Shown here one piece after another: positions 15,327 to 28,474 of a stretch of 64,000 nt of DNA (positions are counted from its first letter, which is position 1; each line of letters starts with the position of its first letter). The DNA lies in the NCBI RefSeq assembly GCF_010015445.1, contig NC_053121.1, positions 25,886,434 through 25,950,433 of the forward strand, read 5' to 3'. The DNA comes from Perca fluviatilis (Eukaryota; Chordata; Actinopteri; Perciformes; Percidae). The translations under genes and the position numbers were made by a program. The notes under the pieces are model-generated. The model made no database searches. It was not told the DNA's origin and was given only the letters and a program-made list of their open reading frames with translations.

Positions 15327-16230
15327 TCAGCAAATTCTTATTCAGAGAAGGGTTTGATAGTTAAAGATAAGCTGCTGGAATAAACAATATATCATGCCTT
15401 GTGTATGGTTTCTTTAATACAAGCATATTTGTCTGCAAGGACTCTGAACTGCTTTACATATTTTCAGACAGACAGAGCTGATTCGTTGTCAATAATACAT
15501 CAATATGGTCCTAAAAAGGCTAGATGATCATCACACATGCACCATGCTAGTACTTTCACAATATGGGGGAGCCATTGCACGAGAAAATTAAAGTGTAGCA
15601 GCAACGTGCCAGTCTCTGAGGACAGAGACAGAGATATCATCCTTCTCCTCCTTCGTGACCGGCTAAAATGTCAGGAAGGAGTCAGAAAAAGAGAGATAAT
15701 CAACGGTACGGATTCAGCCTTTACAAATGTGTCAGTTTGTTCTTTTGCCAACAGAGAGTAAGATGCAAACATGTGACCTTTGGAGACAACAAAATGTTCT
15801 CTCATCCCAGGCCTGTGGCAGAACCCATCATGGGTGCGGTGAGAAGTCATACCGCATGTGTATGCATGCATATATCCCTGTGTGAACATGCTGTCCATTG
15901 GCCCCTTTGTGCTTCTGCTCATCGGTGGTGTCCCCCCTTATATATGCATGCGTGTGTGTGTGTGTGTGTGTGTCTCAGTAAGTTAAGGCATGGCACTGTC
16001 TGTGCACTGATATAATAAGTGGCGACAGTAGGCCCCCCCATCTAATGCCCCTGTGGTCCTGATGTGTGTGCCGTGTTGGCAGCTAAGACAGAGGGATTAC
16101 AGGGATTGTGGGGAAGGAACAAGGAAAGAGCAGCTCATGATGCCAGTCAATAGTAGAGCTTTGCTCCATATCCAAGGACACGAGCCCTCATTGTCACTGT
16201 CTCCTTGTTAGATGACAAGGGCAATGAGAG

Positions 16231-16236
<6 letters not shown>

Positions 16237-16282
<46 letters not shown>
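16237..16282. repeat. (GA)n microsatellite
   Basis: About 46 bases of GA. Confidence 0.95.
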
Positions 16283-16283
<1 letters not shown>

Positions 16284-17206
16284 AGAATAATACGGACTGA
16301 GTGTGTTTTTGTATCATGTGCATTATGAAAACATTGTGAGATGTTTTGCTTCGTCAGCTGCTTCAAGCCGATAAGCACTCAAAAATCCACCTACATTTTA
16401 TCACCACATCGAGGTTATGTAAATGATACAGTTACACTCTGAAAGGGCTATCGACTGTGTGCACTTTGCTGTTGTTCTGAATTAGAGTGGATGACAGCTG
16501 TGCTGTACATTCAGAAATGAAACAGTTAACTTGTGCATTTTGTTTAAGTGATGGGCAGCGCTGGCAGCACGAATCAAATTGATTTCTGTCCTCATTCACT
16601 GACAGGACTCAATTCATTTTGGAAGTAATATCACTGCATTGCTCAACAACTACAGCATCAGATAAGATAAAATTATGCAGATTACAAACAAAATCCTGCT
16701 GGCAAAACTTATTTTAAACAAACAACTAATTCTGACTGTAAACATGATTATGCAATGCAATTATGTTGCTCTAATCACACAGCACTACTAATTGCCATAG
16801 CAACAAATATGTTTTCACTGATCTCTTATTTTTCCCTTTACCATTCTCTTTGACAGCCTCTATTTTGCTGTTGGCAACAACTGATTGTATCTGGTCTCAT
16901 TTCCTTGCCAACTCTGTACATTGTAGGAGGACATACAAGAGATAAACAATCCTCATGAGATGTGTTCGAGAGATATGCATACAGTATGTTGTGTTCAAAA
17001 TTAATCTTCAGTGCAGAGAACCACATTGAAACCCCATGACATGAGACAAAAGGTCTGGTTCCTCTCAAATATTCTGTATAATGTTGAAAAATGTGTTAAG
17101 AAAAAGTCCCATGCATCTTGTTTTGTCTTTTGAGAACTATCATTTACTCAATTACAATATGATTTGAGGTGACCATGGAAACAAGTTGTTTTTGGACTCA
17201 CACTAA

Positions 17207-18179
17207 GGGCCCTATCTTGCACTCAGCGCAATTGCCTTTGTACACCATGTATCATTCCTATTTTGCACCCGATGCACAGCGGACTTTTCCCTCCACAGAC
17301 GCACGTCGGTAAATTAGGGAATGTATTTGCGCTCCCGGGGGCGGTTCAGCGAAAAGAGGAGGCATGTTCAGGCGCAAACGTTCCCTGGTGATATTTTGCA
17401 GTTTCAGAAAACAATTCTGCCACAGACCATGAAAAACCTGGTCTGAAGTCAGTGGTGTTAGTCTAAAGTCAGTGGTGTTAGTCTAAAGTCAGTGGCGCGT
17501 TATTCAGATGCTATTTTAGGGGCGCATGCTTGGCCATAATGTAGTATGTGCACAATGCGCATACACTTTGCTTCTCTCATCTACACGGACGCAGCAGTTC
17601 CCATTTTTGCAAACCATACATAATTACAAGGAAAAATATTACTGAAAATGGTGGGATTGGACACTTGAGGGTCCGGGAGTGGCAATGCGCGATGCGCTCC
17701 TGATGGAGTGGGTGGATGGAGATGGAGTGGGGGGAGGAGGAAGGGGCACAACAGGAGCAGGTGGTGCGTTTGGAGGCCCACGCTCCATGGCTGCAGCAAT
17801 CCTCTCCAGACTTGAGGAGATGCGCCTGAGAGCCCGCAGCAACATCGCCACCCGGTCAAGACGGGGCATTTATTACTTTGCCGCATCCCGGACAGCTCCC
17901 TCTGGCGTGCGCCAGGCAAATCCGCCGTCATAATAGCAATCCGCCATGGAACAAGCGTGCCTGCTCTTAAAGGGAATGTGAGATGACGCTCTGATTGGTT
18001 TATTGCACGTTACGCCCAAACCACACCTAGCTACTTCAGACCAACCCATTTTAGATTTGCGTCAGGCGCAAGAGTCATTTATCCCGCCGGTAAAATAGCA
18101 ACAGCGCCCGAGATCCGCCCACAAAGCTACTTGCGTTTCACGTTTGATACATGCGTTTCAGATCGTTAAAATAGGGCCC
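17207..18179. mobile_element. Harbinger-like transposon with accessory-protein remnant
   Basis: Ends GGGCCCTATCTTG and TAAAATAGGGCCC are inverted and flanked by TAA on each side (17204-17206 and 18180-18182), the 3-bp target type of PIF/Harbinger. The interior is GC- and CpG-rich unlike its surroundings. A minus-strand frame (17639-17869) reads VAMLLRALRRISSSLERIAA then a Pro-rich tail, like the C-terminal helix of Myb/SANT-type accessory proteins of such elements; this match is inferred. A 20-bp unit occurs three times at 17441-17496. No DDE transposase is present. Confidence 0.75.
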
Positions 18180-19147
18180 TAAGTCATATGTCCCTTGTTG
18201 AAGATCATCACTATAGTTATAGTGCAACCCAACGTGAGCTTAATTATTTTTCAAATGAAAACCTACAATACCTTTAGGTAAAAATATATAAACGAGACAC
18301 ACATTAACTCCCACTCACAGGGACACCTGGGCGCAGCAGGGTTTATTCAAATAAATTGTATGTATTATCATTGTTTATGTCAAATATTTAGTTTTAACAC
18401 ATACAGCTGTGTAAATCAGAGCATGGAAATTTATACAATAAACACAATAATCACTTACAAGGTTTTAGATAGATTTTGATCATATCGCATGGCCTTCTTT
18501 AGTAAATAGAACTTGGAACTAAGTACTTAACTTCAGTGTGGTTTTAACTGTTATTATTAATGTGCCTTAGTTACCAAGGCTGACATTTTTGCTTCAAGTA
18601 TAAGAAATGTTGGGAAGCAGAAAGAAAAACATTAAGACCCACTTTGTTTTTACTAATGGCTAATAATACTGTAAGGCAGAGGATTTTGTTAGCAAAATAA
18701 ATAATCCAATTAAAAAGAGACAGGGAAAAAACAGTATAAGGAATTGAAGAAAAGATACAATAAAAAGACCAAGTTAGAAGTAAAGTGCAGCACCTCAAAA
18801 TAACCCAATAGTCCAACAGATCCTCCTCCACCCCCCCCGTCCCCCCACCATGATTATCTCCCATTATAGACAGTGTCCTTTGTGTCCTTGTTCTACCTAA
18901 TAATACTTACATGAAACACTGAAAGCCTGAAGTCCAGAGTTCATGTCTATGACAGCCGTTGTGCCCTGAACCCCTCAGATGTAAAGTAGGAAAATGCGTT
19001 GCAGGTACTGTATACATATTGCTCAGGTAAGAATCTTAAGGTAAAATACAAAACACAATGTGCGGTTTCATCTTATTGCCAGGTGGGATTGATAACATCA
19101 CGATTGAGCCGACACATTCAGGCTTTATGAGCACGAAAGCCTGTTCG

Positions 19148-19219
19148 TCTTAGACACACCAGAGGCCATAAGTGTGACATAAACTTAACTTTTTCTCATG
19201 GCCTCCGGTGTGTCTAAGA
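19148..19219 (-). ncRNA. Candidate hairpin RNA (25-bp stem, 22-nt loop) on the diaph2 strand
   Basis: Arms at 19148-19172 and 19195-19219 are inverted copies differing at two positions. In minus-strand RNA both differences become G-U pairs, so the stem is unbroken for 25 bp. In plus-strand RNA they would be A-C mismatches. Each arm holds TTAGACACACC or its complement and GGCCAT. The size resembles a microRNA precursor, but there is little extra pairing below the stem. A tiny foldback transposon remnant is the main alternative. Confidence 0.3.
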
Positions 19220-21989
19220 TAGAGATTATAAGTACTCCTCTATCTATAACTGGCCGTAAAAACTGAATGCTGTACAACCCAGAGGTCCAATCCACCAACA
19301 AGGGCCAGGCAGCATTTTCCCTTTCCAGGTCTGTTCTTTTAATAATTCATGAAATGTGTTTGCTGTTCTTCCTTGACCCTGCACAACACGATACATCTCC
19401 CACAGCATGGCTTCCCTCTCATGCATACAAGTTTGCCATGAGGGAGCAATGAGTATTTCCAACTGCTCAACTTGCACCAGTGATCTCACACAGAGTGTCA
19501 CTGCTATATCTCATTTGAATTTTACAAACACTACAGCGCCTGGGCTTTAAGCAGCAAATGTGTTTATTAGCCATCTGTTACACTGTGTGCCAGGATGTGG
19601 GGGAAAATGGCTTCAAGAAGTTATAGGTTACAGATTGTGAGACTTCTGCTCTGCGGTATAGATGTATTCCCATATTGATAGGTGACCTCCAAAATCTGGC
19701 GCAATGACGTTTATGACTGTGTCATGCTGGTCTGAGTGAAAATACTGAAGAAACATGACAGTGATTCAGCAAGAAGGTGGGGGGAGTTCCACAGCCAGAG
19801 CATCATCTTCAGCATTATCACCATGATTATGATAATTTGTCATATTGTGAAGGAATTAGCAAGCTTTAGAAATATCACATGGGCTCCAAAGTGGACGGAT
19901 ACACCCGCACACGCAGCCACACACACACAAATAATCATTCTAATCTCATAGATGCTCTATCTTGCTACTTTGCGAATTCAGTCTGGGTCTTTGGGTCTTT
20001 TTAGAAAGTCACTCAATTAACAAGGAAGACTGTTCATCCCAGCCCATCTGCTGCGCTTTGATAACTCATTAATGGAAAAATCCTCATCCCCCATGCTCCT
20101 GGTCAGGATTACACATGCAGACCCTGCGATTGCATTTCACTCATACTCTATTTCAGAATATGGCAGCAGCATTAAATTAACAAATTGTTGGACTCTTCGA
20201 ATACTTTCTTCGTGTGCTGAAATCAAATAATATTCCATTGGCCGGAGAAAAAAAAAAGAGAATAGGACGGGAGTAAGGGAGAGAAAGAGAATGAAACAGA
20301 AGGAAAATAGAGTTAATGGATTCTCTTATCAGTTACATTCAGTTCTGTGAGGACTGTCTGTCAATGCGTTTACTCAAATGCCTCATGTCGGTCGGGTGCA
20401 TTAAGCCCTAGCTTTTTAGTAAAAGCAATTTAGGGTGACTGTATTGCAATGGGATTCTTTAATACTGCAGATGCTTTGTGCTGTGAATGCATTACACAGG
20501 GCAATGCAACAAAGACAGAAGTTAGCGAAGATGTTCTGTCTCAGTCAAACAACTCAATGTCTCAATATTGCAATAAAAGTCCGAGGCACACCAGGCATAT
20601 TCAGAAGTTAAATTCAATGATCTTCTCTAAATTATTAGCTGCCAAGAAGTCACTAGAATTTCCATTTGTAACAAATTAGTAATGGTTGATGTAGGTCGAC
20701 ACTGTCAAAGATAAATAACGAGCAGACATCTCCCTAAAATTTGTCACTGAAAAAAAGGAGGAGGATGCTGTAAAGGAGCTAGCTCAGTTTTTTTTCACAG
20801 GGTAAGAAAATAAAAAAACAACGTTCAAGTAGAAACAACCATTGATTCCTTGTGCTCTGCAAGCAGATGGGATTAGCCTTTCTGTCAGCAGAGCTGAGGA
20901 GCCACACACTATAAATAATATCTGAAGAATATGGTGATTAAAGGATTGTTTTTATATGAATACATTAACTTCTAACCAGCACTCCTCCCAATTTCAACCA
21001 CAAAACTTTATCCCACTCAGTTCCCTCCCCTTATCCATAGCAGGGAAGTTTAAACCAGTAATAAAATATTCATATGCAGCTATTTGCTTGAGAGAATAAT
21101 TTATTTTCTTGGGTGGATGCCTCTTTTAGAGATATGCAACTCTGAAATCCTTGAGGGAGCGTTGTGTTGTGTGTTGGTGCACTTTGATCAGTGGGAATGA
21201 AAAGTCGGTTTCAGATGGGGATCAGAGTAAAGAGAAGAGAAGGATTCAGACAAGGGGACCTTGCTATTCACATTAATGGATTGTGAAAACGGAGAGCATG
21301 CCTTCTGGACACCATGTCATCATCCTGACACCAGGGATTTTTGGGGCGGTGCCAGGAGGGATGGCTAGACTGTAGAAGGTGGAGAAGCAAAGACACTTGA
21401 TAAATGTTTAACAGACTTGGCTACTCAAGTACAAAGGAACTCCTGGTTTGTTCTGAGATGACGTGGTGTTTACCTTGTCGTTAATATTACCTCTTTAACA
21501 ACTAATCTGCTTTGCCCTGTCCTTAATTCACTGCTCTAAGTAACCATATTTTATTTCTATAACACTAGCAAGAAGCAGAAGGAATGTTGAGTTTTACTTT
21601 GATCCACAGTAAATTAATATTCCACATGTTCCTCAGTTGTTCCAACTTTTTTCACTTGTGTGTTCTCTTTCTACGTTTATTGTAGGGATTTGACAAAAAT
21701 GTAAATGTTTCATATAACCAACACTGTAAATTGTGTTATAGTGTTTAAGGTGAAGTGTTTATGGAATACATTATTTCATCAGTAAGGCACTGACATTATA
21801 GATCCTCCTATTCTGAGCTACTTTCAAATAATAGATTTTAATCTGTTTAAAACCTTTTCATTTTCTTACAGCTCCCAAGTCAGTGCTAGATGTTTCTTAA
21901 TCAGTGCTGGTAGGGAAGACAAGGTTCACAAGTATCCACTCTTAAGTTATCTTCTCCAGGTTTAAGCATCTGAAACTCAGTATGCTCAG

Positions 21990-22735
21990 GTAAATGACAG
22001 TGAACAATTTTACTGTATGGATGTACAGTAGGTGGAAAAGCAAAAACAATATGTTGTTGTTTTTTAAGTCAGATGCATTGAAATTCAGGGACCTGGTGGC
22101 ATTTATGACTGCACAAACAATATACAAAGCAAAACATAATTTACTTCCTGGCAATATAAAAAAAAAAAAATGTTCCTGGAATGAGGGGGGTTATACAACA
22201 AGTCCTACGACGATATAGATAGTTTATTGTTATGTTTTTCAGGGGAGCACAGTCTCGGTTTCTAACATAAGATGAAAATTTGTGTTCACTCCAATCTTAA
22301 AAGTATGTGCACATCAGTTTGTGGGGTGGTTTTGTGGAAAGGACTGGGGATAGAAATGAAACAAAGTTAAAATAAAATATCATACAGTTTAAAAGACAGG
22401 TTAAAAGTTTTTTTTGCGAGGTAAAGAAATGAGGAAGGGGAATGTAAAGCACACTAATGTAATGCTGTTGTTATTGGTTTCCTTTTTTTCTTTTTCAGAT
22501 TCTTAGTTGGGTAGTAAATTATATAGAGGACAAACATTGGTTTAGTTGTGGGAATGGATGCTGGTGCATATAGTTGATTGAGTATTAATGGATTAGATAT
22601 AGAATACGGGTACGAGTAGATAAAAATGATGTTTCTTCCTACTCCTTTTAAGAGAAGAAATGTTAATTTGTTGTACATATTCACTGTTCTTTTCTTTAAA
22701 CATCTATATATTTTTAAATAAAGTTCAATTAAAAA
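21990..22735 (+). mobile_element. LINE 3' fragment with decayed reverse-transcriptase C-terminus
   Basis: Plus-strand frame 21994-22218 reads LKFRDLVAFMTAQTIYKA then LLPGNI, and after frame changes NLKSMC and SVCGVVLW. This is typical of the C-terminal part of a widespread fish LINE polyprotein. It ends with an A-rich 3' tail at about 22735. Clade (Rex1/CR1-like) is uncertain. Confidence 0.6.
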
Positions 22736-24424
22736 TGCACAGTCAGCTTCTATCTATACTACTTATATCATAATGAATACATTTATTTACTTCTGCATTA
22801 ACACAATGTGTTTTAAAATCAAAGAGTCTCATTTGTGACCTTTTGTATCATCTTCATATGATATAAATACAGATTTAAAACACGTGCCAGATCCAGCACG
22901 TTGATTAGACCTAAATTATCTTGAATAAAACAAAAAAGAACTCCTCTGTAACACATTTTTTGGCAAGAGAATAGGGTAATATTTTACATTATGCACTTTA
23001 AGCCTCCCTTAAGTTAAGATACTGCACATGTAAGTGGTATATAGACATTTAATAAATGGTTTATAACAGACCATAATGTAGTTACAGTGAGAAGATATGA
23101 GGGCAAGTGTTTTTAATGTACATTATTTGTGAGCAATTATAACTTCTCTTATGAAGACGTACTGTGTATTATTACGATTGTGTTTTATTATATTTTTATT
23201 GATTATCCGTTTATACAGCAGCCTCCACTTATGGTTGTCTTCACAAGACCTATATTCATAACCTTCCACACTCCGATGGCATTGAAGGAAAGGAAAAAGA
23301 AAAACTTTGGTGACAAAAAAAGAGGTTTTATCTGTGATACCTGAAAAAAAAAAATCTTTGGCAGATGCAGTGGCATTATGACCTAAAAAAAGATGACATA
23401 TGCAAGGAAATCACACAGCAGGTGAGTGCGGTTACATTCTTGCAGAGAACAGTGCAAGAACTTAAAAGAAAAACTGAAAAAGGATGTCAGGGCAAACCAA
23501 GGGAATATTAAGACCAAAATAGTTGGCCAGAAAATATGGTGCACTCTCCCAAACCGTTCTGTCAGTTTTAGATGAGGAAAGTGAAATCACCCCCAAAACT
23601 GAAACTAGCAGCTGATGACTGACAGAGAAATATTTCTATTGTCATTGCTCACTTCCAGATTACAGTTGTATAATGTCTTCTGTGGCTCTGGAGCAGATAC
23701 GGTATGTCATAACACAGGCCTTCAAGGGTTGGTCAGAGTGAAACACAGTGTAAACATAATCTCTGATATAAAAATAAAAATTCTTATCAGTTTAGATATT
23801 CTGTTGTGGTTCAAATATGAAAAATGTAAATTTGTAAATCTGAAGCATAAACAAACTATATACATATACAATTCTGACATGACCTTCACCTCAGCTAAAG
23901 GTTTAGAGGAGCTGCCTAACCTAACTGGCCAAAGCAAAATAATGGCACAGAACATAACATAAAATAGCATATTTTTTCACTTATATTCCATAACCAGTCG
24001 TCCTGGAGGGAAGTGAGGCTGCATGTTATCTGTACTTCCCCAGGCACATTTACTTAGAAGTTTTATTTTACTCTGCCTTGCAGATAGAGGTTGTGACGAG
24101 CAACATGATGTGATGAAGATTGTTCAAATGTAATGTTATTGTGGTACAAAGTAAGAGGTAATCAGCCCATGTGTGTTAAGTCTGTATGTTTAAGTTAAAA
24201 TATTCTCAATCATATGAATCACACTGTTTATCATGCTGTAACAATACCAATACAAGTTTAAGATATAACTATAAATAATGTAATACAACTGTCAGTTGTT
24301 TTTTCTAAACAAAACATTTTATTGCTAAAAGTACAACACTGTAATGTTTGCACAGGTTTTTCCATCAGTAAGGGCCTACTGAATGTCTGATGAAAGTACG
24401 TGTGGGTGGTGGACGCTGTCAGTC

Positions 24425-24466
24425 TGTGTGCGTGCGTGTGTGTGTGTGTGTGTGTGTTTGTGTGTG
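24425..24466. repeat. TG-rich repeat (CA-rich in the formin pre-mRNA)
   Basis: Imperfect GT/GC repeat starting 65 bases inside the intron after the GTGAGT donor at 24531. Confidence 0.9.
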
Positions 24467-24531
24467 CCTACTTTGACGGAACCGTAAACATTAAACTTTT
24501 CATGTGCACAAAGCATAAACTTTATACTCAC

Positions 24532-24696
24532 CATGAAGAGTATGCGGAAGTTGGCCAATTCTCCGAAGAAATCCTCCACACTGACCGAGTGGGGGTCAAA
24601 GGCAAAATAGCTGCCTATGCTCTCATAAAGCTTTTGCATGTTCTTGTGCATCGTCGACAGTTTTTCATACTGCTCCCGTGCATGCTTGGAGAAGCC
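24532..24696 (-). CDS. diaph2: DIAPH2-like formin, internal exon (end of FH2 and following helix)
   Basis: Exactly 55 codons, starting GFSKHAREQYEKLSTMHKN and ending ELANFRILFM. It contains the diaphanous signatures REQYEKL, LYESIGSYFAFDP and SVEDFFGELANFR, which belong to the final FH2 helices and the start of the post-FH2 helix. The upstream boundary is ...TTCTCAC|GGC, an AC acceptor, with TTCCTTGAC (U12 branch consensus) placing the branch A 15 bases before the intron end. The only AG nearby, inside TCCAAG, would remove GFSK, which aligns with residues conserved in mammalian DIAPH2. The downstream donor is a consensus ATG|GTGAGT in phase 0. The exon joins in frame to the next at 15182 (LFM|EAVKEN). 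A CA-rich tract lies about 65 bases into the downstream intron. Confidence 0.93.
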
Positions 24697-25857
24697 GTGA
24701 GAAGAACAGAGTCAAGGAAAAAGGACAAAAACATATAGACAAAACATACTTTAAAGCTACTGTAATCATCAATATAATGACACGTCACAAATATGGTCAG
24801 CTGTGACAAAACAAGCCATTGTTAGATCACTTCAAAAGCTCATCATTTAAAAAACCCATCTATGTCAAGGTCAACAAAACAAAACACTGTATAAAGAAGG
24901 GTGATAGACAATCTAATGTGCCATTACAATAACCTCTCCGACTCACTTTGGAGTCAATGGCATGGTGCGCTAATAGCTGCAGCCCTGGAGTAATGGAAAG
25001 GTGTTTTGTAGTCACCAGCGTGACTCAGATGGTTGCTGGAAAAGTGGATTGCAGTCATTGTTCTATTGTTTCTCCCAACAACAGTGGGGTCAGGTTGTTT
25101 TGAACCTCACAGCTCACGTCGCACTGTGTAATTTACTGAACAGGCGAGCACTTTTCTCCTGGTGAATGGCTATTGACAGCTGGCATCAGTTAAGCATTAT
25201 CACAGCAGCCACTGACCTCATGGAGACTGTACTTGGACACTTAAAGTATCACACGCCCTGTGTGGGATGAATACGACACAACCTCACACAACACACACAA
25301 ACACATATGCATCAACCTGTATATGTGTACATGCTTGCAAACACAGACAAAGAAAAAGAAAAGAAAAAGACCCACAATTCATCAGCAATCGTGGCCAACA
25401 CCTGCTGTGCTTCAACCATTTTCATCTTCCTTCTATAGAGCCAATAGTTGTTTAGCTATAATATCTGTAATAGCTCAATGCTTAACACTATAATTTGGAA
25501 TTCAATTTGGTTTATTTTTATAGCTCTGGCCATAAGTTCCATTGAATACAATGACATTGTTCTTACAAGTAATTAGTGAGATCTTAAGACGTGGCAACAT
25601 TTCTATAAATAGGTCCACAAAGCGTAATAGGACACAAAGCGTGCACAGCTGTAATGTCGCTAATAATTCCTTGTTGTACGGGAAAACTGTGTGTTTGCAC
25701 AACGTCATTAAATATGTTACGTCAAAGTTGCCACCTGCCTTTTGTTTTCTCTTACAAAGAAGTTTGATTAACCTATGAGTTTGATTACAACCTGTGGGAT
25801 CGACTGGCCATTTCTGTTTCTTTTCCTGTTGGACCTATTTTTTTTTTATGGAATGCT

Positions 25858-26233
25858 GGGGAACAATTTTATAATAACTATAATTAAGAAATTGTAAATT
25901 GATAGTTAATTAAACTTTAATTAATAGTTATTTTAATGTTAAACAATTAAATGATTATTTGTTTACTAATGTTATAATTTGTTATTTTATCATACGTTTA
26001 GTGTAATATAAAAAAAATAGTTTATAACTTTAGATAGATCGTTAAAACTTTGTCAATAATTAATAAATAAATAATTAATAATTATAAAAATAATTAATAA
26101 TTAATAATTGTTCTTTATAAATCTATTATTTTATTTGTATGGCTATTATTAAAGTTGCAACTAATGCTTAGAATAATTAATTATTTATTAATAAGTGGTT
26201 TATAAAGCATCAAGTAACATTAAATTGGCCCCA
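25858..26233. repeat. AT-rich interspersed repeat with weak inverted ends
   Basis: Very AT-rich block of repeated ATTAATAATTA and TTTATAATAAC words. The ends GGGGAACAATTT and AAATTGGCCCC are roughly inverted. A related word set (AATAAATGGTTTATAA) recurs near 23050. It may be a degraded DNA transposon; no target duplication was found. Confidence 0.4.
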
Positions 26234-27779
26234 TTAAATCTTTTTTAGTGATTTATAAAATAAATAAATAAATATAATTTGTGCACTCATAATAGCTATC
26301 TAAATAATATTTATAGATGCTTTACAAAGTATTTACCGTTAACAAGGTATTGTAGTCATCAGTTGCAACTTTATAATAACCATCCAAATATTGTTTATTG
26401 ATGGTTTACAAATGATTTCTTAAAAGGTTTACAACTCATTTGGTCAGACTATAAAACCCAAATTGCAACAATATGGTTTTTGAGCCAATATCTTTGTGTT
26501 TTGGACACTTGTGCACCCAATTTCCAAATTCAGTAAATGAATTGCATGCGTTGGTCAGTGGTTCCGTGTCTCTAATTCTAAATGGCTGATAGAGGCATTT
26601 GCATGACCAGACATGAACATGAATGCTTTTATTGTCAGTGTGTGAACCGTGCAATGGATTTTTATGTATATTTAACTGATACTAAATACAATAAAGTAAA
26701 GCATGATTTAGCCTGTGCTTCTATATGTTATGCTTACATACTAAGGCAGCGGCCTTTTATTCACAGCATCACAGGTACAGATATAGTGCTCATATGCAGT
26801 CGCCTTGGCAACATCAACAGGCTGGTGGTACAGCATGTGGCCTGTGATTGTCATGGCTAAACAGTTAAAGACATTGTTCTTCTGTTTTTCTACGATGCAA
26901 TGTATTAATGGTTTGTTTGTTTGTTTGTTCTGTTATCTTGGTAGATGTCCACGTTGAGGTCCAGGGATTGTTCTGTGTCCCTAGGCAATTTATTACCTCA
27001 CATTCTTTTTTCCAAATGGATATAAACAACACACTCATATGTGCCTGTATGTGTGTGATGTATTCGTGTTCATACTGTACATGTGCTGACATGTAAGCGT
27101 GCATGTGTGGAAAGGCCTTTGTGTAGCTGACAGGGAATAGAAGCACTGACAGGGTAGGCTGGTTGGATTACCTCCCTGCAAGCTAGTAATGGCACCGTCC
27201 AGGTTAGCAGCAAGCCCACACACGGGCCCGATGGATGGACTCATCCTTCTGTCTTTCCTCTTCCCTGTCTCTATCTCCTTGTCTGCCCGGACCTTATTTA
27301 TCCCCCTTGCTTCTGTCAGACTGCCTTTATCTCTTCTTTTGTCCTCCCCCTCACTGCACTTGTGTGTGAAAACTCAGGGGCTCGACAGATAGATGTAAAA
27401 GTAAAACTTTGCCAAAGAAATATATTTTCAACATCTAAACTCCTGACAGTGACGTACTGCCAAATTGCAGTTTTTGCAGTTGTATTAATTTGGTAAAGTC
27501 TAAAAAATTATGAATGTAAAGAAAAGATACATTTATATTAATATTATACTTATATTAATGTGTATGATTGTCATGAACCTCAGTGCTTCATCCAAAAATA
27601 TTATTGCAGTCTGTTAAAAAATACCCCCTCTCAACAATGCCTAGTTGGTCAGAATGGAAAATTGACACCAAAGGATAAAATGAAAAAAACATAAATATTT
27701 ATAATGTCCAACTGAAAACAAACATCAGCAACAGGTACTTGCAGTAGAATTATTTGCTATTCAAATACTTTAATCTAGA

Positions 27780-27936
27780 CAAGGGTTTTTTATGGCTGTC
27801 TGATTTGATGTACCTAAGTTTTGTATTCTTATGTCTTTTATTTATTGTGTTTCACTTTATTGTGAAGCAATTTGTGATTTTTTATCTGTGAAAAAAAGTG
27901 CTTTATAAATAAACTTTACTTACTAACTTACTTACC
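27780..27936 (+). mobile_element. LINE 3'-tail fragment with ACTT tail repeats
   Basis: CAATTTGTGATTTTTTATCTG, then AAAGTGCTTTATAAATAAAC and an imperfect ACTT repeat, a CR1/L2-type 3' end. Upstream sequence is too decayed to read. Confidence 0.5.
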
Positions 27937-28007
27937 AAAAAGCAAGCCAAACATTAATGTTTCAGTTAAGCAGCAAAATACATGTTGATATTATTCTGGC
28001 ATGAAAA

Positions 28008-28474
28008 TAGCCTGACAAGCCAGACCCACATCTAGATGTTGGGGCTTGGAACTCACCATTGACGGAGCTCAATCCGACGGGCGGGATAAACGGTTGTCTT
28101 CCCTCAAAATTCCCTCTGCACGCAATAGGATAGCGCTACAACCAGGCAGAGCAACAAAGAAGGAAGAGAAGCTAGTTGATAGATTAAACTTTTGACGTAT
28201 CCGGTCGGAAAAACTCCGAACACATCTTCCTTTTTTAAGAATGATTTTTGTGCCGTTCTTTGTTCTTTTCTCAAAGAAAAGCTTAACTCCAAGTCTTCCA
28301 GAAGACCGCTGTTCCCAGCAGCAGCCATAAGCCTGCCCACCGACTCTATACATGATGTGATTGGCCTGACCAGAGTTTGGTTTTTCCAGCTCGCAAGTCA
28401 ACGGAGAGTGCCTAGACCCCCCTGGCTGCAAATTAAATTTGCTGCCGCTAGGGTGCGTCTAGATTTCTAGGCTA
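28008..28474. mobile_element. Non-autonomous DNA transposon (hAT-like)
   Basis: Starts TAGCCTGACAAGCCAGACCC and ends GGGTGCGTCTAGATTTCTAG then GCTA, imperfect inverted ends. A direct repeat GCATGAAAA flanks it (27999-28007 and 28475-28483). Overlapping open frames on both strands inside are not recognised as proteins. Confidence 0.75.

Noticed and set aside
23365..23421. Exon-like stretch TTTGGCAG to CAG|GTGAGT, 19 open codons, plus strand
   Set aside because: The upstream tract is poly-A rather than pyrimidine-rich, the peptide is unrecognised, and no partner exons were found.
24685..24697. Conventional AG acceptor inside TCCAAG for the middle formin exon
   Set aside because: It would delete GFSK, which aligns with conserved family residues, and the AC acceptor with a perfect U12 branch site fits better.
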